A stretch of 64,000 nucleotides of DNA from positions 1-64,000 of the forward strand of contig CAUYUJ010021033.1 in the NCBI GenBank assembly GCA_963575745.1, written 5' to 3'. The stretch comes from Prorocentrum cordatum (Eukaryota > Sar > Dinophyceae > Prorocentrales > Prorocentraceae). This document shows, one piece after another, positions 12,061 through 23,182 of this stretch. The number at the start of each line of letters is the position of its first letter. Position 1 is the first letter of the stretch. The notes beneath the pieces were generated by a model. That model was given only the letters and a program-made list of their open reading frames with translations, was not told where the DNA came from and ran no database searches. Both the position numbers and the translations under genes were made by a program.

Positions 12061-13254
12061 TGCTGGAAGCTTAAGAGTAATTCCGGGGCGCTGGAGAGCT
12101 AGTTGGCAAGAAAAATCTCGACGGACCTTTTGGTGACTTTTGGTCGGTTGAAAATTTTGTTCTCGAGATTCAACCATTCGTTAGAGCTCTAGTATTTTTT
12201 CCCGTGATTTTCGATCTTATTTCCGCTCGCCATCTTGATCTCAGCTCGATCGGGTAGCTTTTACTGTCAAAAAGCACTGCGGCGGGATCGGCCGTTTCGA
12301 GTCATCTTGATACGCGCTGTCGGTATATTGGACTTAACTCGAGATATAGGACAGCTACAGAGCTGGTAAGCACACCTCATCGATTCAGAATGATCAGGCG
12401 CGTTCGTCGATCGCATCCAGAAGTCTCATCTCGGTCTGCTAGCCGAGCTAGGTCCGCAAACTTATTCGTATTATTGAAGTCATCTTGACAGGCGCTCTCG
12501 GTTTTCTGTACTTAACTCGAGCTATAGGACAGCTACAGAGCTGATACGTACAGAATTCGATTCAGAATCATCAGTCGTGTTTGTCTGTTGAATCCAGAGC
12601 TCTGAACTCGGTCTGCTGCCCGATCCAGAATCGCGAAACTGTTCGTATTGTTCGAGTCATCTTGAGAGGTGCTGTCGGTTTTCTGCACTTAACTCGGGCT
12701 GTAGGGGGGGCTACAGTGCTGGTGGTGACAGCAATCGATTTGGAGACATCAGGCGCGTCCGCCGGTGGAATTCAGAGCTCGGAACTCGGTCTGCTGCCCG
12801 ATCTAGGTCCGCGAAACTGTTCGTATTGTTCGAGTCATCCTGAAAGATGCTGTCGGCTTTCTGCACTTAACTCGGGCTGTAGGGGGGCTGCAGGGCTGGT
12901 AATCACAGGAATCGATTTGGAGACATCAGACACGTCCGCCTGTCGCATTGAGAGGTCTGAACTCGGCCTGATACTCGAGCTGGGTTTGCCAAACTATTCG
13001 TTTTGTTCGAGTCATCTTGAGAGGTGTTGTCGATTAACGCACGTAACTCGGGCTGTAGGAGAGCTACAGAGCTCGTGCAGAAGACAATCCAGAAGCATCG
13101 GGGGGCGTTCGGCTGTTGCATCGAGAGGTCTGAAATCGCTTGGGCTGAAAGATTATTCGTTCTCTGCAATTTTTTTTGACATTATATGTTGTCAGGAAGC
13201 TCTACGAGTCCCCCGGCGGTAAGAAAGGTTGACGGTTTACCGCCGGCGCCTAGT
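12061..13254 (+). repeat. A module copy 9
   Basis: Starts TGCTGGAAGCTTAAGAG, within the head. Ends GCGCCTAGT, a one-base variant of the usual end. Confidence 0.8.
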
Positions 13255-14350
13255 TCCGGCGCGCTAGAGAGCTAGTTGGCAAGAAAAATCTCGATGGATC
13301 TTTTTGTGACTTTTGGTCGGTTGAAAATTTTCTTCTCGAAATTCCTCAATTCGTTTGAGCTCTAGTATTATTTCCCGTGATATTCGATCTCATTCCCGCT
13401 CGCCATCTTGATCTCAGCTCGGTCGGGTACCTTTCACTGCCAAAAAGCACACTGGCGGGATCGACCGTTTCGAGTCATCTTGATACGGGTTGTCGGTATT
13501 TTGTACTTAACTCGAGATAGAGGACAGCTACGTAGCTGGCAAGCACACCTAATCGATTCAGAATGATCAGGCGCGTTCGTCTGTTGCATCCAGAGGTCTG
13601 AACTCGGTCTGCTAGCTGAGCTAGGTCCGCAAACCTGTTCGTATTATTTGAATCATCTTGACAGGCGCTCTCGGTTTTCTGTACTTAACTCGAGCTATAT
13701 GACAGCTACAGAGCTGATACTTACAGAAACCGATTCCGAGTCATCAGTTGCGTTCGTCTGTTGGATCCAGAGCTCTGAACTCGGTCTGCTGCCCGATCTA
13801 GAATCGCGAAACTATTTGTATTGTTCGAGTCATCTTGAGATGTGGTGTCGGTTTTCTGTACTTCACTCGGGCTGTATGGGGGCTACAGTGCTGGTAGTCA
13901 CAGGCATCGATCTGGAGACATCAGGGACGTCCGCCTGTCGAATCCAGATTTCGTATTGTTCGAGTCATCCTGAGAGGTGCTGTCGGTTTTCTGCACTTGA
14001 CTCTGGCTGTAGGGGGGCTGCAGGGCTGGTAATCACAGGAATCGATTCGGAGACATCAGACGCGTCCGCCTGTCGCATTGAGAGGTCTGAACTCTGGTCT
14101 CATACTCGAGCTAGGTTTGACAACTATTCCTATTCTTCGAGTCATCTTGAGAGGTGCTGTCGATTTACGCACGTAACTCGGGCTGTAGGAGAGCTACAGA
14201 GCTCGTTCAGAAGACAATCCAGAAGCATCGGGGGCGTTTGGGCTGAAAAACTATAGTTCTCTGCAATTTTTTCGACATTATATATTGTCAGGAAGCTCTA
14301 CGAGTCTCCCGGCGGTAAGAAAGGTTGATGGTTTACCGCCGGCGCTCAGT
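13255..14350 (+). repeat. A module copy 10, short
   Basis: At 1,096 bp it is the shortest complete unit. A deletion within a monomer near 13,948 removes about 60 bp. The loop reads GAAAGGTTGATGG. Confidence 0.8.
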
Positions 14351-14785
14351 GGGCTTGCCAGGCAGGCTTCCTGGTTTGTGCCCTCTTACCTCGTAGAGCT
14401 CTTCGGCAGCGATGAGCTAGAGGAATTCCGGCGCGGGGTGGAGCTAGTTGGTCGACCCGACCCGGGCGTGCAAATGTATGACTTATGGTCGGTTTTGCGA
14501 AGATTTGAAAGATATTTAACCGTTTATTTTGAGGAAGCAGATTTTTGCGCGTCGCATTGGCATATCAACTCCTCTCTGACAGCAGCTCAGCTCTCCCGAT
14601 GTATTTTCTTGAGAGTTGATTTCCGGGAACTGAGCGAATATGAACATCGAAAAAATCGAAAATTAAGATTTTCGAAAAATCTTTATTTCATGCCTCTACT
14701 TTGATTCTCAGCACTCTTATCAGTGTACGGAGCTCTACGAGGTTCTCGGCGGTGACTAGGTTGACGGTTTATTGCCGGCGCCAGT
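14351..14785 (+). repeat. B module inserted in the A array
   Basis: After ~37 bp of unplaced sequence comes the B head ACCTCGTAGAGCTCTTCGGC (from about 14,388). The B tail GGAGCTCTACGAGG and a hairpin with TTTATTGCC as right arm follow, so the stem is weakened. Confidence 0.8.
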
Positions 14786-16033
14786 TGCTCTCCGGGTTTT
14801 GGACGCTGCCAAGTAACTCGTAGAGCTTCCCTTAGCTAGTTGCTGGAAGCTTAAGAGTAATTCCGGTGCGCTGGAGAGCTAGTTGGCAAGAAAAATCTCG
14901 ACGGACCTTTTGCTGACTTTTGGTCGTTTGAAAATTTTGTTCTCGAAATTCAACAATTCATTTGAGGTCTAGTATTTTTTCTGACCATATTCGATCCTAT
15001 TCCCGCTCGCCTTCTTAATCTCAGGTCGATCGGGTAAATATTTCTGCAAAGAAGCGTCGCGGCGGGATCGGCTGTTTCGAGTCATCTTGATACGCGTTGT
15101 CGGTATTTTGCGCTTAACTCGAGCTGTAGGGCAGCTACGAAGCTCATTCTCACAGTAATCGATTGGGGATCATCAGGCGCGTTCGTCTGCTCTATCTAGA
15201 AGTCTGAACTCGGTCTGCTGCCCGAGCTAGGTTCGCGAAACTATTCGTATTGTTCGAGTCATCTTGAGAGGTGCTGTCAGTTTTCTGCACTTAGCTCGGG
15301 CTGTAGGGGGGCTACAGGGCTCGTGCTCACAGGAATCGATTCAGAGACATCAGGCGTGTCGGCCTGCCACGTCCAGAGCTCAGAACTCGGTGTGCTGCAC
15401 GAGCTGGGACCGCAAAACTATTTGTATTCTTCGAGTCATCTTGAGAGGTGCTGTCCGTTTTCTGCACTTAACTCGAGCTGTAAGGGGTTTGCAGGGCTGG
15501 TAATCACTGGAATCGATTCGGAGACATCAGTCGCGTCCGCCTGTCGCATTCAGAGCTCTGAACTCGGTCTGCTGCCCGAGCTAGATCCGCGAAACTATTG
15601 GTATTGTTCGAGTCATCTTCAGAGGGGCAGTCGGTGTTCTGCACTTCACTCGGGGTGTAAGGGGGCTGCAGGGCTGTTAATCACAGGAAACGATTTGGAG
15701 ACATCAGGCGTCCGCCTCTTGCATTCAGAGGTCTGAACTCGGTCTGATACCCGAGCTAGATTCGCGAAACTATTTCTATTGTTCGAGTGATCTTGAGAGG
15801 TGCTGTCGATTTTCGCACGTACCTCGGGCTGTAGGAGAGCTACGGAGCTCGTGCGCACAGAAAACGATCCAGAAGCATGAGGGGCGTTCGGCTGTTGCAT
15901 CGAGAGGTCTGAAATCGCTTAGGCTGAAAAATTATTCGTTCTCTGCAATTTTTTTCGCCATTATATATGGTCAGGAAGCTCTACGAGTCCCCCGGCGGTA
16001 AGGAAGGTTGACGGTTTACCGCCGGCGCCCAGT
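14786..16033 (+). repeat. A module copy 11 with a 28 bp E remnant at its start
   Basis: TGCTCTCCGGGTTTTGGACG (E 3' end) precedes a complete A head TAACTCGTAGAGCTTCCC. The monomers resemble those of copy 5 rather than the neighbouring copies. Confidence 0.8.
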
Positions 16034-17244
16034 AACTCGTAGAGCTTCCCTTAGCAAGTTATTGCTGGAAGCTTAAGAGTAATTCCGGGGCGCCGGGGAG
16101 CTAGTTGGCAAGAAAAATCTCGACGGACCTTTTGGTGACTTTTGGTCGGTTGAAAATTTTGTTCTGGAAATTCAACAAGTCGTTTGAGCTCTAGTATTTT
16201 GTCCCGTGATATTCGATCTTATTCCCGCTCGCCATCTTGATCTCAGCCCGATCGGGTACCTTTTACTGCCAAAAAGCAGGCAGGCGGGATCGGCAATTTC
16301 GAGTCATCTTGATACGCGCTCGGTATATTGGACTTAATTCGAGATAGAGGACAGCTACAGAGCTGGTGAGCACACCTTATCGATTCAGAATGATCAGGCG
16401 CGTTCGTCTGTTGCATCCAGAGAACTGAATTGGGTCTGCTAGCGGAGCTAGATCCGCAAACCTATTCGTATTATTCGAGTCATCTTGACAGACGCTCTCG
16501 ATTTTCTGTACTTAACGCGAGCTATATGACAGCTACAGAGCTGATATTTACAGAAACCGATTCAGAATCAACAGTCGCGTTCGTCTGTTGAATCGAGAGC
16601 TCTGAACTTTGTCTGCTGCCCGATCTAGAATCGCGAAACTATTCGTATTCTTCGAGTCATCTTGAGAGGTGCTGTCGGTTTTCTGTACTTAACTCGGGCT
16701 GTAGGGGGGCTACAGTGCTGGTAGTCACATAAATTGATTTCGAGACACCAGACGCGTCCGTCTGTCGAATGCTCGAAACTCGGTCTGCTGCCCGAACTAG
16801 GTCCGCGCAAGTTTTCGTATTGTTCGAGTCATCCTGAGAGATGCTGTCGGTTTTCTGCACTTCACTCGGGCTGTAGTGGGGCTGCAGGGCTGATAATTAC
16901 AGGAACTTGATTCGAAGACATCAGTCGCGTCCGCCTGTCGAATCCAGAGCTGTGAACTCGGTCTGATACTCGAGCTAGTTTGCCAAGCTGTTCGTATTGT
17001 TCGAGTCATCTTAAGAGGTGCTGTCGGTTTTCGCACGCAACTCGGGCTGTAGAAGAGCTACAGAGCTCGTGCAGAAGAGAATTCAGAAGCATCTGGGGTT
17101 CCGCTGTTGCATCGAGAGGTCTGAAATCGCTTGGGCTGAAAAACTTTTAGTTCTCTGAATTTTTCTCAATATTATATATTGTCAGGGAGCTCTACGAGTC
17201 CCCCGGCGGTAAGGAAGGTTGACGGTTTACCGCCGGCGCCCAGT
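16034..17244 (+). repeat. A module copy 12
   Basis: Complete head. The first base pairs of its termini, ACTCGTAGAGCTTCC and GGGAGCTCTACGAGT, are inverted complements except for one base. Confidence 0.8.
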
Positions 17245-18130
17245 CAACTTTGGTCGGTTTCCAAAAAATTGAAAGATATTTGATCATTAATTTTGAGAAA
17301 GCATTACGCCGAGCATTGGAATATGAAATTTGTTCCCAGAGCAGCTCAGCTCTCTAGGGCCAGTTTTACTTTCGGAGAAGTAGGAGGAACCGACATGAAG
17401 TTGACAACCGAAAATGAAAATTCTACATACCTCGTAGAGCTCTTCGGCATCGATGAGCTAGAGGAATTCCGGCGCAGGGTCGAGCTAGTTGGAGCACCCG
17501 GCCCAGGCGGACAAAGTGTTAACTTTTGGTCGGTTTTGCAAAAAAAATGAGAGATATTTGACCATTTATTTTAAGAAAGCAGATTTTTCGCACCTCTAGT
17601 GGGTTATGCCGCGTCTGCCAGTTAAATTCTCAGGTCTGTAGGCTCATTATTACTATCAAAACACTTTGAGGAACCGACTTTAGATAAAAACCGAAAAATT
17701 GTGTTTTTTTCGAGTCTTTGGGCTCTCGCTCCAAAAGCTTCCTTCATGTGTTCGGAGAAGCTCTGTGCGAGGAAAGGGCTCTACGAGGTGCCTGGCGGTA
17801 ACCTGGTTGAGCCCTAAGACTCCCAAACGGAGCACAGGGTAGCTAGAGAAGGCATCTCTTATCATCACACTGCCGAGCCACTGAGGCATAGGCATCGGAA
17901 TAGGATGCAGGAACAAGGAAAAGGATGCAGCACGACATGTGAAATTGCAAAGGTGTAGGAACAGGTTAGAGAAGAAAGTCACAGCTGTCCGCGCCCTGAC
18001 TCAAACTCAAAAAACCTGGTTGACGGTTTACCGCCGGTTCCCAGTTTTTCTAGAAATGCTCCAATGAGCTCTCTGATTTAAATCTAAGCACTCTTACGCG
18101 TGCAAAGAGCTCTACGAGGTTCCCGGCGGT
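17245..18130 (+). repeat. B modules hosting two retro-insertions
   Basis: A truncated B body (17,245-17,428) is followed by a B module with complete head ACCTCGTAGAGCTC (from 17,429). Its hairpin loop is split by a 202 bp element (17,811-18,012). A B tail with AAGAGCTCTACGAGG follows. Its loop (GACCAGGTTG, 18,131-18,140) is split by LINE1. Confidence 0.8.
17811..18012 (+). mobile_element. 202 bp retro-inserted short element in hairpin loop
   Basis: Flanked by 11 bp direct repeats AACCTGGTTGA at 17,800-17,810 and 18,013-18,023, which together restore an uninterrupted hairpin. Ends with ACTCAAACTCAAAA, a short A-rich tail. I see no open frame or tRNA-like promoter. It could be a SINE or a fragment of a host transcript mobilised by the LINE machinery. 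Its insertion point is the same as that of the LINEs. Confidence 0.75.
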
Positions 18131-18140
18131 GACCAGGTTG

Positions 18141-18652
18141 CTGCTGTCCCTCCTCGGGGATCTCAGCGGTGGCCTGGCCCGTCGGGGGCCTCCTCAAGCC
18201 TGTCTCCTCAGGCTGCCCCCTGGGCGGCCGTGGGCGCGCGTGGGTGCGCGCTGGCCCATAAGTTCGTGTACTTCGTCGGCTGCAACCTCCTGGACGTGCT
18301 GCGCATAGGTCGCTGCATTTGTTCTCTGCTTGTGTTAGTGGGTGAGCCCACACGTGCCGCTGGAGGCGCAAGGCCGCTACCTGTTGCACTTGTATCTTTG
18401 CTGTTTGCTTGTGATACTCTTGGGAGCCCAGCACTTACCAGTTTTGCTCTGGCAGTTGAGAAGGACACTTTGACCGTTTTTGTTGCAGCAGATTTCATCA
18501 CGTACCGACATTCACCTTCACGGGGTTGGGATAAGTTTCTTGAAGAACTCGAGGACGAACACTATCGTGATCTGGAGGCTAGTAGGTGCCCTACTTGTCG
18601 AGCTTATCGGTATTCTACTTCCAGTTGTGGGCAGTGTGATCTTAAGAGAAAG
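18141..18652 (+). other. LINE1 5' region upstream of first ORF1 ATG
   Basis: GC-rich. The first ~200 bp are shared with N1 (35,465 onward), which starts with the same CTGCTGTCCCTCCTCGGG, and more distantly with the start of LINE2 (28,469). This marks the true 5' end of the family. An internal promoter would be expected here; no specific box is recognisable. Confidence 0.65.
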
Positions 18653-19765
18653 ATGGTTCCGACTTCTGATGATGATATGGGAACTGAGGGCAACGGAGAG
18701 AAGCGACAGAGGAAGCTCCTGGAAGATAGACGTCTTCTTGGTGATGCCGAGGGTGGTGGAGGTGGGGCAGGTAGTGGGAATGGAAGTGGTAGTAGTGGAG
18801 GAGGAGGAGGTGAAGCTGGAGATCTGGCCACTATGCTCCGTGCACAGTTCGATGCCATGCGTGAAGATATGCAGAGGATGCTTATGCAGAACTCTGTTGA
18901 CATCAAAGAGCAGATTCAAACGAGGGTATCAGAGCAGGTTGCCCCTATTGCTTCGTCGGTGCAGGAGATTCGTTCAGCTCAGGAGGCCCAGGCGAAAGAG
19001 ATCAAAGCACTTCAGTCTCAGATGAACTCTAGGGATCCCTGGGCAGATTCATCATCTCTGGGCGGTGCGTCTACTCGTGATTCTCGTACTGCTGACTTCC
19101 AGAGGCCCTTTGTACCACATGTTCCGACTTGGATCCAGGTGAGCGGCTTCGCGCAAGAGGACCCCCGAAAGGTTGAAACTCGAGATAAGGCCAAGATCCA
19201 GGTCACCACGGTTAGGAACATGATAGGTAAGTTGTACACACTATCGCAAGCACGGGAGAGTGACGTTACTAAGATTTTCGACAGGGGTAGGACGGACGGG
19301 GATATCGCTTCCAATCGATTTGGTGTGACCAAGTTTCGCATATACTTCATGCCAGGGACTTCGAAAGAGACGGTCTGGGAAGTACGCAACGAGTGGGCCT
19401 CAGTCTGGTCCAATTCGTGCCCTGATCTGGTCGGTTGTCAGAACAGTTTTGGACCTTACAAAGATCGACACCTCGGTTGGTTTGTCCAACCTGCACCACA
19501 GGACCGACGTCGAGTGGGGGAGACTCGCAAGGCGACTGCGATCTTTCATAAGCTCAAGACTGTTGCCACCGCTCTCATCACTTTTGAGCCTGAAGGGCCT
19601 GCAAAGGCTTGGGCATACCTGCAGAAGGATAGTCAGAGTGATAAAGTGTGTGTAGGTGCGTGGACGGATACCGTGGGATGGAAGTTCGTGTCCGAGCGGG
19701 TCCAGCACATCGATTCAGATCTGGACTGCAAGACTTGGGAGAGGCAGGTGAATAGCAGCTCGTGA
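18230..19765 (+). CDS. LINE1 ORF1 protein (coiled coil, nucleic-acid-binding candidate)
   Basis: The frame is open for 511 codons from a GTG at 18,230; the first ATG is at 18,653 (370 aa). Codons before that ATG still look coding: Cys 120, 123, 133 and 136 form a CxxC-x9-CxxC zinc-knuckle-like pattern. A trans-spliced or non-AUG start is therefore possible. Residues ~142-175 are charged, ~175-195 are Gly/Ser-rich, and ~198-265 form a predicted coiled coil with Leu/Met/Ile heptads. Residues ~290-505 form a domain shared with LINE2 and LINE4 (FRIYFMPGTSKETVWE corresponds to RIRIFFTMGTDSRILWD in LINE2). ORF1 proteins of LINEs bind RNA and act as chaperones; that role is inferred from position and the coiled coil. 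It ends at a TGA followed in the same frame by the endonuclease. Confidence 0.75.
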   Translation: MGARGCALAHKFVYFVGCNLLDVLRIGRCICSLLVLVGEPTRAAGGARPLPVALVSLLFACDTLGSPALTSFALAVEKDTLTVFVAADFITYRHSPSRGWDKFLEELEDEHYRDLEASRCPTCRAYRYSTSSCGQCDLKRKMVPTSDDDMGTEGNGEKRQRKLLEDRRLLGDAEGGGGGAGSGNGSGSSGGGGGEAGDLATMLRAQFDAMREDMQRMLMQNSVDIKEQIQTRVSEQVAPIASSVQEIRSAQEAQAKEIKALQSQMNSRDPWADSSSLGGASTRDSRTADFQRPFVPHVPTWIQVSGFAQEDPRKVETRDKAKIQVTTVRNMIGKLYTLSQARESDVTKIFDRGRTDGDIASNRFGVTKFRIYFMPGTSKETVWEVRNEWASVWSNSCPDLVGCQNSFGPYKDRHLGWFVQPAPQDRRRVGETRKATAIFHKLKTVATALITFEPEGPAKAWAYLQKDSQSDKVCVGAWTDTVGWKFVSERVQHIDSDLDCKTWERQVNSSS

Positions 19766-20748
19766 CGGTGCCCAGCTTCTGTTGGAGGTTGGAACGTTCG
19801 GAGGTTGGGAAGATACACCTCCGAGTGCATGAATCACATTGCCGAATTAAAGATTTCCATCGTCGGGGTCCAAGAGAGCCAGTTCTTACACGACTTGGAT
19901 CTTGCAGATGCGGGTTGGGATATACATCGCTCGGCAGATGAAGGGGAGAACGTGGGGAGACGGGCTGCCATCTTGTGCCGAGGTGTATGGAGACATCTGC
20001 TTATCGATGTTGTGTGTGTGGTCGTCGCTGGGTCATCGCGATCTTTCGCAAACTCATCTTCGTTTCTGTCTATCTCCCTCATAAGGAGTCGGAGCGGGGT
20101 GCACAGGGTGAAGCACGCCGTTCTCCTGAAGGGTTTCTTGCTAGTTTCAAGCTCTATACGGACGTGTTATCGGATCTTGTTGCACATGTCTCTGCGGCCA
20201 AAAAACGATTTCACATTGAGGAGGTTGTTATCTCGGCTGACGCCAACGTGGAGGTTTTCCCGCACCACAGGATCAATGGGGTGGAGGTTACGGGGGAGGC
20301 GGTGAATGGGCCTATACGTAAGAGGGGGAGGTCTAGTGGAGGTGACGAAAGTAGAGCCAACAGGATGAGGGAGATGTACTCGGGGGCTTTTCTGAAGACC
20401 ATGGGGGCCCTCAAGTTGCAGCTAGCCAACACTTTTGGGAATCGTCAGCCTACTAGGAGACACAATTCGAGCACATACGATCACGTCTATGATTATCTTG
20501 CGGTCCCAGCTTCTTGGATGACTCCAGAGGTGACTTGTTCTTGGGTTGTGCCGTCCCAGGTCCCACGGTCTGAGGCGACGGAAAGGACGTTTAGCGATCA
20601 CAAGCTATTGTGTGCCGAGATGCCCGCCCAGCATGCTCAGTTGAGGTATCGACGTCGGCCTCAGCTCAAGACCTGGAAGCTTCAGCCAGGGTTCGAGCTC
20701 CAGCAGACAGCCGGCTTGGAGAGAGCGATTGCCAGCCCGAGCTCGTGA
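19766..20748 (+). pseudogene. LINE1 APE-type endonuclease domain (one frameshift)
   Basis: An endonuclease/exonuclease/phosphatase domain nicks target DNA to prime reverse transcription. The N-terminal part is in the ORF1 frame after the TGA: WNVRRL (19,790) and GVQESQF, the catalytic Asn and Glu motifs. The frame changes near 20,010 in a GT-rich stretch. The rest is in the next frame: FVSVYLPH, SADANVE (the D-x-N motif), LANTFG, YDYLAV and SDHKLL (the SDH motif). All catalytic motifs survive. No ATG precedes the WN motif, which suggests expression by fusion with or readthrough from ORF1. Confidence 0.8.
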
Positions 20749-23182
20749 ATCAGATCCACACGGATGTAGGTTTTGAGGTCATGACACAGAGTATACTTGA
20801 GGGTGCCAGTGAGACTTTGGATATCTCCCGTTCCCGTGGTCAGCCTGTTTCAGACTATCCCAGATATTCGGAGGAGGATTTACTGATAAAGGAGGAGTTC
20901 TTTAAGGTCAGGAAGAGGTGGAGGGTGGCACGATATGGCGGGGCTAACGTGGGACAGGATGAGTACGAGAGAGTCCAGGAGGAGTACAAGGGGACAGCCA
21001 GGAGGTGGCGTCGAGTACGTAAGCGTCATGATCGTGCATGTGAGCTTTACCGTATTCGTGACGGTGTCCGTCGTAGGCCTGTTATTACGCACATGTATGT
21101 GGACGGGGTCCTCACGCGTGACCAGGAGAAGTGGATTGAGGGTCTTCGGCGTCATGGGCTCCTGGGGTACTCTAGCGATCCCCACCGACAGGACACCAAC
21201 GCGTGCTTGGATGAGCTTAAGAACCAGTGTAAGGCCCTGCGAGACTCTGGAGAGCCCCACCGCAACCCGATCAACATGGGTCTCTTGCTGGAGGCACGGT
21301 CTAGCATCAAGGAAGGACGGGCAACAGGTGCAGACGGGGTGACGTCATCGGTGCTCAAAGCATTGCCATGGGAAGCCCTCCGACACATACTTACCTTATT
21401 CCGTTTGCTGTATGATCAGAAACATGTTTCACCGAAGTCCTGGAGAGAGATCTTGGTATGCTTGATGCCTAAGAATCCCAAGGCTCGTGATTTTGAAGAA
21501 ACGCGGGCCCTTTCACTTCTTTCTCATTTTGGTAAGTGGTATAGCAGTTGTCTATGTGTACTTCTAGAGCACCGCGTTCGGCAGGCTGCACCGCCAGGTT
21601 GCAACTTATATGGCTTTATTGCGGGGCACAAATGTTATGAGGTCACGCCCCCCCTCAAACGTCTTGCTCAACACGGCTTTGTGTGGGGGAAGGAGGAGAG
21701 TCTTTATCTTGCAAGTGCTGATATTGAAAAGGCGTTTGATAATTTCACGGTGAGATGTGCAGCAGAGGCGCTTTTATTCCATCATGTCCATCCTGCCCTT
21801 GTGTATGCTGTCTTTGAGAGTTATGCTTGTAATACGGCAGAGATCAGCTTCCAATAGTGTTCTACGACCATCTCGTGGGATACTTGCATACGTACAGGTT
21901 CCTTGGAGGCGCCTTTGCTATTTGTTGCCCAGACACTTCGTATGCTTGCACCAGTGACGGCAGGTTGGAGGCAGTCTGGATACGGCGTCAGGCTCACTGA
22001 TGAGGCATCCAATCTCTTGGTCAACCACTGGTTGTGGGCAGACAATATTTTGCTGGCAGCAGCTTCCAGGCGAGAATTGACTCATATGCTCGAGGACTTG
22101 ACTGGGGTCCTCCACCGCTTCGGTTTCAACTGGAAAGCATCTTCGATGGAGTTCTTGGCTTGTGGCGTCCAAGGTCCATTGCAGGATATCCGCCTGCCTG
22201 TGCCAGGGCTCCTGCCTGCTGAGATGGGTAGGAAGCGTTCTCGTGTGGCTTCCCAGAGCGCCGCAGGCCCTTCGGAGGAGATGATAGTGAGGCAGGTGGA
22301 GAGGATGGAGGTTCTTGGCACGCTATTGGACGTACGATTTCAGGATCATGACGACATTAAGCACCGACTGGAGAAGGCACGGCGGGTATTCATGAGTGAG
22401 ATTTCTTTTTACTCGTCGCCCGTGGTTCCGCTTCGTTGTAAGTTTCAGCGTTATGATAGCAGGGTCAGAAGTTGCTTTCTGTACTGTTTGGAGGGTACGA
22501 CTCTGGATTCGAGTAGTCTCCAACAGATACATGCAGCTGAAGGCAACTTCTTGACCACCATGAGACGTCTCAAAAAGAAGATCACGGAGTCCTGGGGAGA
22601 GTACTGGGGCAGGAGGATTAAAGGTGGTCGTCGCTTACTGAAGTGGGCCCGTAAGCCTTCGATGGTCCAGCTCGCCCTTCATCGCCAGTGGCTCTTCGCT
22701 AAACATGTTGTGAGCACGATCCATGAGGAACATAGTCGGGTGGATGAGGACGCACTCAGTCAGGGCATTCTTTATCATGAGCCACGAGATCCTGATATTT
22801 TTGGTGGTTCGCAGCGTTCCTTGGAGTTATCGTTTCCCTCGCCTACCCCGAATGCCAGACAGCTCAACAGTTCGTGTAGGAGAAAGGCACAGAGCGCATC
22901 TTCCTTGGAAAGTAGATCAGTTCGCAGACGTATATCGGAGAACACGGCACATGAGCATCATGATTCACAACATGTACATGAGCCTGTTCGTAAGCGGGTA
23001 CGCCATACTTATGCACGGGAGGAGGAAGGAGGATTGCCCACTGCCAGTATGCAGAGCGCCTTGACGATGATGCACGCGTCGGGGGAGTGGACTGAGCAGC
23101 GTGACGTACATGTTAGAGCTCTCCCTGGGGGCCGAAGGTTTACTAGAGCCTGTCGTCATCGAGTCTTGACGGGACTCAGGCC
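20610..23182 (+). pseudogene. LINE1 reverse transcriptase (in-frame TAG)
   Basis: One frame runs from about 20,740 to 23,180, interrupted only by TAG at 21,855-21,857. Reverse transcriptase boxes in order: GRATGADGVTSS; SWREILVCLMPK; ETRALSLLSHFGKWYS; motif A ASADIEKAFDN; motif B as CIRTGSLEAPLLF instead of QGxxxSPxLF; motif C as WADN (22,035-22,046) instead of YxDD; then FNWKASSMEFLACG. A long C-terminal connection follows, with MMHASGEW near 23,070, also present in LINE2. The enzyme would copy element RNA at the nicked hairpin. The frame is lost near 23,150-23,183. Confidence 0.85.

Larger units (their letters stand above)
2840..17244 (+). repeat. Satellite-like higher-order array of A modules
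   Basis: Twelve A modules follow head to tail, most 1,096-1,248 bp long. Each has a unique head (TTCCGGGGCGCTGGAGAGC and about 250 bp more), then four to six diverged ~177 bp monomers in fixed order, then a tail with GGAAGCTCTACGAGT and a hairpin. In the copy at 8,588 the monomer core CTTAACTCG falls at 8,811, 8,989, 9,166 and 9,343. Monomers carry two short inverted repeats, CTGTAG...CTACAG and CAGGCG...CGCCTG. Neighbouring units resemble each other more than adjacent monomers do, so amplification happened at the ~1.16 kb level. Confidence 0.9.

Noticed and set aside
5722-14256. Open frames of 140-230 codons across the arrays (e.g. 5,722-6,315, 7,882-8,565, 12,581-13,222, 13,648-14,256) with recurring Cys-rich 59-residue units
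   Set aside because: The monomer length (177 bp) is a multiple of three, so any stop-free frame extends across monomers. Stops and frame slips fall at random in sister copies, and the opposite strand is equally open. No start context or domain.
3986-17235. Integron-like cassette array with hairpin recombination sites
   Set aside because: Cassette-plus-hairpin layout is similar in outline only. There is no tyrosine integrase, no coding cassettes, and the context is eukaryotic LINEs and satellite-like repeats.
1-17244. CRISPR array
   Set aside because: Repeat units are ~177 bp and 1.16 kb, without unique short spacers, and no cas gene is present.
18518-18919. Minus-strand open frames overlapping LINE1 ORF1 and RT
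   Set aside because: They mirror the codon bias of the plus-strand genes and show no domain of their own.
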